64,000 nucleotides of DNA, taken from the NCBI GenBank assembly GCA_021464245.1, contig JADCRB010000075.1, positions 124,001-188,000 on the forward strand. Reading direction: 5' to 3'. Positions 36,588 through 46,410 of this stretch are shown here, in pieces. Both the position numbers and the translations under genes were made by a program. The stretch is from Carallia brachiata (lineage: Eukaryota > Streptophyta > Magnoliopsida > Malpighiales > Rhizophoraceae). Positions within the stretch are counted from its first letter, which is position 1; each line of letters starts with the position of its first letter. The notes under the pieces are model-generated. The model made no database searches. It was given only the letters and a program-made list of their open reading frames with translations, and was not told where the DNA came from.

Positions 36588-39387
36588 ATGGCAATCACAG
36601 ACACTCAAAACCCTCTTCTTGGAGAAACAACTTGTGGCGCTTTACTGCAAAAACTGCAGGTATTTCAGTTGCTTCGATTTTGCAAAAAGTTCTTTGTGCA
36701 TATGATTTTAAAAATGATTCAGTTCATTGAGCCTTGATTTGTTGAAGGAAATCTGGGATGAGGTTGGTGAAACCGATGAGGATCGGGACAAGATGCTTCT
36801 TCAAATAGAGCAAGAGTGTTTGGATGTGTACAAGAAGAAAGTGGAGCAGGCTACAAAGTCCAGAGCACATCTTCTTGAGGCCCTGTCAGATGCCAAAATT
36901 GAACTTGCTCGTCTTCTCTCTTCCCTTGGAGAGAAAATCTTCGTAGGCATGGTGAGTGCTTAATTTCTTGAATTTGGTTGATTCTGTGCTTACATAGCGT
37001 GAAATGTTAGTGTTGGCAGCACGCCAAATAACAGACAGTGAAAAGTGTGTTCTCCTTGCCTTTATTGGTTCATTAATGCAGCCTGAGAAGACAACTGGAA
37101 CAATCAAGGAACAACTTGCAGCTATAGCACCAGCACTTGAACAGCTGTGGAAACAGAAAGAGGAGAGAATAAAGGAGTTCTCAGATGTACAGTCACAGAT
37201 TCAAAAAATATGTGAAGAAATCGCTGGAAACTCGAATATTAATGGGACTGCTGCAGTTGATGATTCTGACCTATCTCTCAAGAAGTTAGATGAATATCAT
37301 GCCCAACTTCAAGAACTTCAAAGGGAAAAGGTAAAACGCTTCATTTTGTTGCAATAAGAGATTACATAACTACATAGTTTCTTACAAGCCTTCTGACTTT
37401 GTCAAGTGTATTGTCGATTTTTTATTCTTCAAAATGATAGAGTGACAGGTTGCATAAAGTCCTTGAATTTGTTAGCAGTGTGCATGATCTCTGTGCTGTT
37501 CTTGGTATGGACTTCTTCAGCACTGTTACTGAAGTTCATCCAAGCTTAAATGATTCAACTGGTGTGCAATCCAAAAGCATCAGCAATGATACGCTGGCAA
37601 GGCTGGCTATGATGGTTAAGACTCTAAAAGAAGATAAGAAGCAGAGGCTTCACAAGGTAGGTTCATGAATTTCTTGTTTTGGTGCTTGTGAAGAACATAT
37701 GAGTTTTATTTTATTAAGTGTCCTGGACGAATGGACAGATAAATAGTTTTCCTTTCTGCCTTTTGTGTCAATTAAAATATGAGCAATGAAAATCTACTTT
37801 TGTGTTGTTTATTTTAAAAATCAATCCCCTTGAAATTTATTTCTCTTCCACCAGCTTCAAGAGTTAGCAAGTCAGCTGAGTGATCTGTGGAATCTAATGG
37901 ATACCCCCGTAGAAGAGAGAAAACTGTTCGACCATGTTACTTGTAACATGTCATCTTCTGTTGATGAAGTCACTGTTCCTGGTGCTCTTGCTTTGGATTT
38001 GATTGAGCAGGTATTGGAATTCTGCAAAAATGCCTACAATTTTTAATTTTGTTTTTTGGGAGCTATATAAACTAATTTGAGGTGTTTTCTCAATTTTGTT
38101 ATCATTTATTGAAGGCTGAGATTGAAGTTGAGAGGCTTGATCAACTAAAAGGAAGCAGGATGAAAGAGATTGCTTTCAAAAAGCAAGCAGAGCTTGAAGA
38201 GATATATGCCTGTGCTCATATAGAAATAGATCCTGAGGTTGCTCGAGAAAAATTATGACACTGATTGATTCTGGCAATGTTGAACCTGTCGAGTTGCTAG
38301 CTAACATGGACAGTCAAATATCAAATGCCAAGGAAGAAGCTCTTAGCAGGAAAGAAATTTTGGATAAGGTTGAGAAATGGATGTCAGCATGTGAGGAAGA
38401 GAGTTGGCTTGAAGATTACAATCGGGTGCATATGATTTTCTCTTTTCCTCCTTTCTCTGGATAACGTCGTATTGGTGATTGAGAATCTCATTGCAATTTG
38501 GTGTTCTGAAACAGGATGAAAACAGGTATAATGCAAGCAGAGGTGCTCATTTGAACCTCAAGCGTGCAGAGAAAGCTCGGATTCTGGTTAACCGAATTCC
38601 AGGTATGTGTTGAGTTGCTAAACTGTCAGTGCCATCAAAATGAAGCTTAAGTTCACCTTTTATTGTTCCCACTTTTTATGTTACTATGCATTAATGAATT
38701 AATGTGTTTCTAAAGATTTATGGTCAGTTTGCTTTGTTTGGTCTTTTTTGCCGCATAGCCTTGGTTGACACGTTGGTTGCGAAAACCCGTGTTTGGGAAG
38801 AAGATCGTGGCACGCAGTTCACTTATGATGGTGTTCCTCTCCTAGCCATGCTAGATGAATATGTCATGCTCAGGCATGAAAGAGAAGAAGAGAAGAGAAG
38901 GATGAGGGTAAGTAAATTTTAATTAGTTGATGATTAAAGGTGCCAAGTGTATGCAAGAGGAATTTGTTTTACATTACTTGGTCTGAATTAAGTTCTGAGT
39001 TCTAAGCATTTCATTTTGGACTTAAAATTCTTGTTTGTCTCCCTCCCTAATGTAATCTCAAAACCTTGTGCATAGCAGGATCAGAAGAAGTTCCATGAGC
39101 AGCAGAACACAGAACAAGAAGCCATTTTTAGTTCGAGACCCAGCCCTGCCAGACCAGCGGGAACTAAGAAGGTAGGGGGCCCTTCTGCAAATGGAGGTGC
39201 CAATGGAACACCCGGCAGACGACTTTCCATGAATGCTCATCAAAATGGCAGCCGATCCACAACGAAAGATGGGAGGAGAGATAGCAGGGAGAGCAGGCCT
39301 GCTGCTCCTGTTAACTACGTTGCCATATCCAAAGAGGACGCTGCCTCCCACATTTCTGGCACTGAACCGGTTCCAGCCTCCCCGTGA
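36588..39387 (+). CDS. MAP65-1: MAP65-1-like microtubule-associated protein, one-base deletion in exon 6
   Basis: Nine coding exons: 36588-36659, 36748-36951, 37082-37330, 37441-37656, 37855-38010, 38115-38425, 38515-38602, 38759-38907 and 39079-39387. MAP65/Ase1/PRC1 proteins crosslink antiparallel microtubules in cortical arrays and the phragmoplast. The sequence is coiled-coil rich from [17 protein letters not shown] onward, with the conserved microtubule-binding part around [20 protein letters not shown] and a basic, Ser/Arg-rich tail ([13 protein letters not shown]) where mitotic kinases usually act. Exon 6 is 311 nt and the family frame needs 312: one A seems missing at AAATTATGACA, creating a TGA at 38256-38258 after 346 residues. 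With that base the product is 584 residues, as in Arabidopsis MAP65-1 (about 587). Downstream exons are all well conserved. Confidence 0.92.
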
Positions 39388-40151
39388 CATACAATAACAG
39401 AAACTTGTAGCCTACAACCTTGTAATGTTATGGTTATCTGTTACTAGGAGCTTCGGTGTAGTGATACAATGGAGAGTGAATTATTTGTACCTGTCTGTGT
39501 ATGTTAACCTGGCATTTTGAAGCAGATTTACCTTTTCAAATCAGTTGTGTATTTTAGAAGCTATGAGGTATCACCTTAGTAATTGATAAAAAAAAAAAGT
39601 TTAATGTAGAGTTGCAAAGACAATTAGGGAAGTACTCCATGGAATGACAGAAGATCATGGAGACATGAAGATCAGGATTTCTGCACGAGACTTTATATGA
39701 GAGTTTCGTATACTAAGAACGCGCTAGATATTAGTAGTCTTTGCTTTTGTTTTTATAGACTGTTGTGCGACTCAAAGCAATAGAGTAACTTTCCCTGTTT
39801 TACAGTCTCCTATGCCAATGAATGAATATTCATCAAAATTTGATGATTTCTTATGAATGAATAATGTAGACGAGCACGGAGAAGTCTTCAACACATTAAT
39901 TTTCTGCTAAACACGACTTCTGTTCATGATACGCTGACACAATAAAATACAATTTTTAGTATTATTTTAAAAAAAAATTGCATTACATTAGTTAGTGGTA
40001 AGTAAATGGTAACTTAGTCCCTTTTTCTCCATTCCTTTTTTCTTTTGTATTTTTTGTTTTGCATTTTTTCACTCGTATCCTCTATGATTATCTTTTTACG
40101 ATAATTTATTTTTTAACTATCGGCCATGAAATCTCGAAAATAAAGATCTAA

Positions 40152-40249
40152 GTATTTAACATTGAAGTACTTTTTAAGAATTATTAATTATAAAGATTTT
40201 GTATTTAACATTGAAGTACTTTTTAAGAATTATTAATTATAAAGATTTT
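40152..40249 (+). repeat. Perfect two-copy 49-bp tandem repeat
   Basis: Unit 40152-40200 is repeated exactly at 40201-40249, starting GTATTTAACATTGAAGTACT. The copies are identical, so this is either a very recent duplication or an assembly effect. It is absent from duplicate copy B. Confidence 0.9.
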
Positions 40250-40974
40250 GTGACAAAATCACTTAAATTTTTAGTTTTGAGTTTATGATTTAATTCTTAA
40301 TCCTTATATATACTAGAGGGTGTAACAGAAAGATAGATAAAAATTTTTAAATTGTCAACAATGCTATGCTCACTCCCAGAGCACATAGAGAGAATTTACT
40401 TTTCCTTTTTTTTTCCCCTTTGAGAAAAATAGGAAAAAAAAGAGGGTTAAAAAAAACCAGGGGAAAAAAAAAATTGACTAACATCAACTAGTAAAACGAC
40501 GTCGTTTACCTGGAGGCAAAAGATTCGTTCTACCCCCTCAAAAGTCAAAAGGCCAAAATCGTAAATTAATTTCTAACATTTGAATTAAAATTTAATTATA
40601 AATATAACAATTTTTTTTAGTAAAATTAATCTTCAAAATTTTTATTATAAAATAATTTAATACTTTTTTATTATTTGACTGTTTAATTTATTAAGAATTA
40701 TATTATTTATTAGATTATTTTTTAATAAAATATAATATTATTAAAAATATAAAGTTATGAATTTTTTTTACTTTTTTAAAAATATAAAAAAATAAAAAAA
40801 TAAGAATAAAAATATTACTCTACTATATTTATATTTTTATTAATATAATACTTTATTAAAGATTGATTTTATCAAAAAAAAAAAAAAAAAAAAACATATT
40901 ATACTTATAATTAAACCTTACACTCAACGTTAACGTTAAGTTCCAATTTAATTTTTAACTAGGTCAAAATAAAA

Positions 40975-41286
40975 TCAGCGAAACTGCTGTTGCCGCATCT
41001 ACAAAGAGCCGATGAGCTTCAGAGACATTTCCTCTCTCTGCTTATTTCTGTAACTCGCTCTCTCTCTCTCTCTCTCTCTCTCCTTGTTTTTTCATTGATT
41101 CCGCAGGAGCCCACCAAATTCCCTATTTTCAAATTCGAATTAACTTAAACCCCAATTTCGTAAAGTTTTTTTCTTTCTTGTATACAAATTCTTTCTTCTC
41201 TGAAAAAAAAGTCGGATTTCCACAGACTGAACAATCCAAGGCCACCAATTTCCTCCTTATCTCCCTCATGAATCAGTTTAAAAAGG
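40975..41286 (+). pseudogene. LIP5/VTA1 5' exon relic, probable leader of the INTS3-like gene
   Basis: 40975-41053 matches LIP5 exon 1 (LLLPYLQRADELQ region) but has lost the ATG and ends in altered sequence. 41214-41286 matches the 3' part of LIP5 exon 2, with about 27 bp missing, and keeps its splice donor AAAAAG|GTCTCT. Interestingly this relic lacks the extra base found in the functional copy's exon 2. It lies directly upstream of the INTS3-like coding exon in the same orientation and includes the CT-rich leader, so it may now act as promoter and 5' UTR for that gene. Confidence 0.75.
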
Positions 41287-42378
41287 TCTCTTTTTCTCCC
41301 CTTTTTTGTATTTTTTTTAATGAATTTTCTTATAATGTATTATGATTTTCATTAAAGCAGCCATCTTTTCCAGTTTGTATGAAGATTTTATTAGTGGGTT
41401 TTGCTTGTTGAAGCTTTTATTCACTTGGGTGGTCGTCGTTTCTTAATGCTATACTTAGTAGAAAGCCACTGGATAGGATGGTTTAGCAATGGGAGCTTTT
41501 GCCTGAACTTGGTAAAAATTGATTTTGTTGAGCTATTGCTAAATTCGGATGTTAGGTTCACATGTTTAACTTGACTCAACTTTTTTTTTTTTATAAAAAG
41601 TTTACTCAGCCTCCAGGTGTGTTTTTCCCGGTTGCCTAATCATGTTCTGCAAATTCAATTGTTGGGATCCGCTTTGCAGCTTTGAATGTGTTAGATTTTT
41701 TTTTTCCTGCCTGTAATGCCCAAGAAAAATCTTGCGGAAACATTTTTCTGTGTATAAAATGTTTTAGACGACACAATATTGCCTTTGTGTAAGCACCTTA
41801 TAATCCATTGTGTGAATGGCGTAGTTTCATCTGCAAGGAGAACAGTTTTAATCACTGTCCTTGAAAGGCAAGCAGCGGGCCCACTTTCTGCAACTCACCA
41901 GCGTCCTATAATTAGAAGGATTTGGGGCAAAACACCCTCTTTGTGGTATCTACACAAGTTTGGCTAATCGATTCGTAGTTTTTTCCCTCCCCTTTTAACA
42001 ACTAATACACCAACCTATTGTCAGGTTAAAGAAAAAAAAAAAAAACCACAGGGAGAGCAATTTTAAGCGTGGAGTCCTTTGTTTCCAGTTTTAGCTACTA
42101 CAGTTATGAATATTTATCTTTGAGCAAATTCGTGTTATTTTAATTGCCAAGTGGTTCTAACTTTCTTTTATGGTGGTTGTGGGTTTCCCTTCCCTTTCAT
42201 TTTCTGTTTCCATGTATTATGTTGTTTGACAGACTTTTAATACTTTGCAGAAAGATCCAACAACAAGTCGATTGCTACGGCAATTGCTGTACAATGTGGG
42301 TGTAAATCGGTCCCAGCACTCCAGCCTGGCAGTTTCAAGTCTATGTTTTGTGACGGTATTGAGCTTTGTGAACTTTTA

Positions 42379-43890
42379 ATGGCCTCTAAGTTACTTAAAA
42401 TCAGTGCCCATGAGTCCCAGAACGAGCTGGAACTCTCTATGAGGCAAGCCTTTGAGGAGTTGGAACCTCAACTGAGACCCCCATTTCCACTAGCTATCCC
42501 AAACCCACAAGAGTACTCCCAGCTTAATCGTGCCCTGCTTTATGGGGTTTTAACCGAACCTCATTTGGCCAAAACTCATATTAAACATCTACATGGCATT
42601 GTGACTGATGGCTTTGAGTTTTTTGTTGGCTTAATCATCAGAATTGTTGATGAATTGTATGCTAAGCTTGTTGATGCGGTGAGGGTTCAATTGATTTGGG
42701 TTGTTAAAGCAATGGTGGATGTTTTAGCCGTTGGTTTTGATCAATTGTTGGTGTCTTTGTTGAGGCAAATTATTGGTGGGGATTTTAGTGATGGGAATTT
42801 ATGGTTGTGTTTTGAGTTGGTAGGTCTTTTTTTGAACAAATTGGATTGTTTGAAAGAGGAAGAGCCTTTGGTTTTAACAAGTGCATTGTATGTGTACCTT
42901 CGGCTATTAGCTGATCATTGTAGGGTATTTGGTAATCCAAATCATGAGTTATTGAAACTAGAGATTGAGTTTTGTGTCAAGATGATGAGGGAGCACTTTA
43001 GTTTGTGTATGAAGATTGGGAAGGACCTCATAAGATTACTACAAGATTTGTTTCATGTCCCTGACTTTCGAGCCATGTGGAAGGATTTGGTGTTGAACCC
43101 AGAGGAATTTAAAGCGGCAGGATTTTCGGGCATATCAAAAATATACTGCACTAGGACTTCTAGTCGGTATTTTTTGCTTCGAATCACTCCAGAAATGGAA
43201 ACCCAATTGAGGTTTTTACTCAGCCATGTCGAGTTTAGAGATCAAAAGCGTTACCAATTGTGGTTTGCCAAGAAGTTTCTTTTTGGACCAGAAAAAGACA
43301 CTCTTGTAATTGACATTGTTCGATTTATATGCTGTGCACATCACCCTTCTAATGAAATTATTCATTCTAAGATTATACCAAGATGGGCCGTTATAGGTTG
43401 GCTAATATCAAGCTGTAGAAAAAATTACATCATAGCGAGTGTCAAGCTGGCATTGTTTTATGACTGGCTTTTCTTTGATGAAAGGGTTGATAATATAATG
43501 AGCATTGAGCCAATGCTCTTGATGGTGTGCTCAATGCCCAAATACATTGGCATGACACATTCTCTTCTTGACTTTCTCCTGCTTCTTGTGGATAATTATG
43601 ATGTGGATTGCAAGGACATTATTATAAAGGGTATTTCCTCAGCTTTTGGTGCTCTTGTGAGGAAAGGTGTAGTCCAGTCCTTGGATGTTTTGATTTCTAA
43701 TGACTCACTTTCACCTTATTTGAAGGATAAACTTAAAAGGTTATTGTCAGAATACAAAGTTGGAGGACCTCCTGAATTGCAGGCAGGCAACCCAAGTCTT
43801 CACTCTCTACTGCCATCTAGTTTGCAGAGTACGTCCTGTCTGAAAATTCCAAGAAGGTCCCTGGAACAACAGCAGCCCACATGCATATAA
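42379..43890 (+). CDS. Integrator complex subunit 3-like protein (plant INTS3), single exon
   Basis: An uninterrupted frame encodes 503 residues starting MASKLLKISAHESQNELELS. Plant INTS3-like proteins (Arabidopsis EMB2739/DSP3, from memory about 508 residues) begin in the same way and share LRPPFPLAIPNPQEY, EPHLAKTHIKHLHGIVTDG and GDFSDGNLWLCFELV. Integrator cleaves the 3' ends of snRNA precursors and regulates RNA polymerase II transcripts; INTS3 is a helical scaffold subunit. An in-frame ATG at 42342 would add 12 residues, but the start at 42379 fits the family. An acceptor at about 42249 suggests a spliced 5' leader. No introns interrupt the coding part. The gene sits between two duplicated copies of the MAP65-LIP5 junction, so it looks like a later arrival; it shows no decay. 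Confidence 0.88.
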   Translation: MASKLLKISAHESQNELELSMRQAFEELEPQLRPPFPLAIPNPQEYSQLNRALLYGVLTEPHLAKTHIKHLHGIVTDGFEFFVGLIIRIVDELYAKLVDAVRVQLIWVVKAMVDVLAVGFDQLLVSLLRQIIGGDFSDGNLWLCFELVGLFLNKLDCLKEEEPLVLTSALYVYLRLLADHCRVFGNPNHELLKLEIEFCVKMMREHFSLCMKIGKDLIRLLQDLFHVPDFRAMWKDLVLNPEEFKAAGFSGISKIYCTRTSSRYFLLRITPEMETQLRFLLSHVEFRDQKRYQLWFAKKFLFGPEKDTLVIDIVRFICCAHHPSNEIIHSKIIPRWAVIGWLISSCRKNYIIASVKLALFYDWLFFDERVDNIMSIEPMLLMVCSMPKYIGMTHSLLDFLLLLVDNYDVDCKDIIIKGISSAFGALVRKGVVQSLDVLISNDSLSPYLKDKLKRLLSEYKVGGPPELQAGNPSLHSLLPSSLQSTSCLKIPRRSLEQQQPTCI

Positions 43891-44781
43891 GGCAGAATCT
43901 CTTCTTATTTTCAGTGACTCAGTCTTTGTGTTTAGTACACGATTCAATGCTCTTGTGCATTCAACTTTATGCTTCAGGAGAAACTCTCGCCTTTTCTATG
44001 AAGTTGCCAGATTTTCTGCTGCATAATTGTTAACTTTCTGCTGGTTGTTGCATCCACACAACTATCAAGGTGAGTATCAAGCTCATTGTTTATCTGATTC
44101 TATTTCAGCATCCTCCTTACTTGGTTAAAGCCTTATTCTAAACTTTACTAGAAATTTTGGGGAAAGGCAATATATCCTATAGTCTGATCTAAGGCTAACA
44201 TGGGTGAGATTGCTATAGTGACTATTGCATGAAGCATGAATTGGTAAAAGAAGTCCATGACATGCCGTATGCCTTCTGCTCCACATGGAAGATGTGGGGT
44301 TCTTACATTGGAATTTTTGCATATGTTGGTCTGCACGAATTTAAGTAATGCTATCATAGGTTTTGATGAGATCTTGGGGGTTAAATGACTATAGCATGAA
44401 AATTTCTGTTGCCATTTTGAGCTGATGAAATTGGAAAATTACTTAATTTTCAGATTATTAAAGTTGAAATATTTTGCTAGCACAAAAGGATTGGATTCAC
44501 TTGTTCTTCTTCAGGCAAAGAATTCCATTCCAAGTGGAGCCAATATATTCTCGTCATGCATCAAAAATATATTTCTTGTAACCATAATTTACTCGACTAG
44601 GAGGAGTTGCAAGTGCGGTAAGCTTCATTGCTTCAATCATCGTCTTCTTGAACCTGCCAACATGAATTTTGATATTCTGCCCACATGAATTTTGATATTC
44701 TGCCCATCAATCTACACAGTCCTCGCATCATAATAACTCTGCAATAAGATGGACATAGGATCAGCAATGACTGGGTGATCT
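43891..44781. other. 3' flank of the INTS3-like gene
   Basis: Probable 3' UTR and spacer before duplicate copy B. It contains a perfect 23-bp tandem pair near 44660-44705. Short open frames here show no similarity I recognise. Confidence 0.5.
44660..44705 (+). repeat. Two-copy 23-bp tandem repeat
   Basis: The word CATGAATTTTGATATTCTG followed by CCCA occurs twice in direct succession, just left of the duplication boundary. Confidence 0.8.
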
Positions 44782-44955
44782 CGACAGACGACTGTCTATG
44801 AATGCTCATTAAAATGGCAGCCGATCCACAACAAAAGATGGGAAGAGAGATAGCAGGGAGAGCAGGCCTGCTGCTCCTGTTAACTATGTTGCCACATCCA
44901 AAGAGGACGCTGCCTCCTACGTTTCTGGTACTGAGCCAGTTCCAGCCTCCCGGTG
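44782..44955 (+). pseudogene. MAP65 last-exon fragment
   Basis: This matches the C-terminal coding end of MAP65 at 39212-39387 in frame (RRLSMNAH, then [10 protein letters not shown], then [10 protein letters not shown] and a stop). One CAA codon has become TAA (44810-44812). It lacks the other MAP65 exons, so it cannot make a MAP65 protein. It is the left end of duplicate copy B. Confidence 0.88.
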
Positions 44956-46371
44956 ACATAGGAGAACAGAAATCTGTAGGCCTATGACCTTGAAATGTTA
45001 TGGTTAATTGTTACTAGAACATTTGCTGTAGTAAGTTTCGTGCGTTGAAAACGCACTAGATATAAGTAGGCTTACTAGTGTAATACTGTTTTTAGAGTGA
45101 GGCGGTCTCCGCGACTGAAAACAATATAGTAACCTTTCTTGTTTTTCAGTTTCTTATGCTAATGGCAAAATGCTTAGTGGCCACCCCGCCTTGTATGGGC
45201 GGGGACAGGCCGAGACGGGTTAGAAGTTTAACTCTTATTTTTTTTTAAATAAAGAGGTTTTTGTCTATTGAGGTACTATGTACTTTTTGTGATATTTTTA
45301 GATTCGTTTTTCTTTTTTTGATTAATAATTAATAGATTAATTGTTAATTATTTTGAATATTTAAAAAAAAAGAAGAATAAATATTTAATAAATTAATTGC
45401 TAATTATTTTGAATGTTCTAAAAAAAAGAAGAATGAATATTTAATCAAAATTGGATGATTTATTATGAGTGAATCATGTAGATAGGATGGATAAGTCTTC
45501 TAAACACTAGTTTCCTGTTAGACGCTATTTCTATTTATGATACATATACACAACAAAATAAAATTCTAAATATTATTTAAAAACAATAACATCACATTAG
45601 TGGTAAGTAATTGATAACTCTTCCCTTTTTCCTCCTGACCTTTTCTTTTTTGTATTTTTTTTCGCATGTTTTTACTGTTTCTCATTTGTATCATTTTTTT
45701 TTGGCTTAGAGGCATATAAAATTTATAATTTCAAACATAAAGAATCTAAGTTTTTAATTACTTAGTGTATCGAGAGAGTCACTAACTATAAATTATTGGG
45801 TTAAATGTCTCTTTAAACTCTTAATTTTGAGTTTAGAATGCAATTAACAACGAGAAGAGTGTGTGACTGGGGACAAAAGTTTAAATTGTCAATAATGCTA
45901 CACTTTCAGTCCGGGGGAGTAAAGAGGGAATTTTCTTTTTTCTATATATTTTTGAAAAACGAAAAACGAGAGGTAAAAAAGCTAAAGTAACATCCAACAG
46001 GAAAACTACGTAGTTGCAGTTAGTAAAATACAGGGGCAGCAGCATTCTTTTTTTTTTTAAATTTAATATATCTTATAAAATTTAAAATAATACTAAATAT
46101 TTTAAAATTTATATTATAAAATATTCTTAAAGGTATAATTATAAAAAATTTGTTAATTATTTCAACATTATTAGACTAACAAAAAAAATTAATGATTTTT
46201 TTATAATTATATATTTTAAAATATTTTATAATATAATTTTTAGATGATTAGCAGTAGTGTAAAATTTAATAATTTAATGTGATTAATTTGGCTGTTGCTT
46301 TGCTAAAAATTTTTCCGAAATTGAAAAGGTCGTCGGATCGTCCACTTTTCCTTTCTGTCTAAGGCTCTAAG

Positions 46372-46402
<31 letters not shown>
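46372..46402 (+). repeat. CT microsatellite in the LIP5 5' UTR
   Basis: A run of TC/CT repeats ends nine bases before the LIP5 start codon. A similar CT run lies at 41055-41082 in the duplicate copy. CT-rich leaders are common near plant transcription starts. Confidence 0.75.
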
Positions 46403-46404
<2 letters not shown>

Positions 46405-46410
46405 GGAGTA

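Larger units (their letters stand above)
39212..42110 (+). repeat. Segmental duplication, copy A (MAP65 3' end to LIP5 5' part)
   Basis: From the last MAP65 exon through the intergenic DNA to a degraded LIP5 5' region, this stretch aligns in the same order and orientation with 44782-47400. Matching landmarks include the MAP65 tail, GGTAAGTAA near 40000 and 45605, the LIP5 exon 1 words CTACAAAGAGCCGATGAGCT, and the intron phrase AGAAAGCCACTGGATAGGATGG. The MAP65 end is functional in this copy and the LIP5 part is a relic. Similarity is mosaic, with indels, so the event is not recent. Confidence 0.88.
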
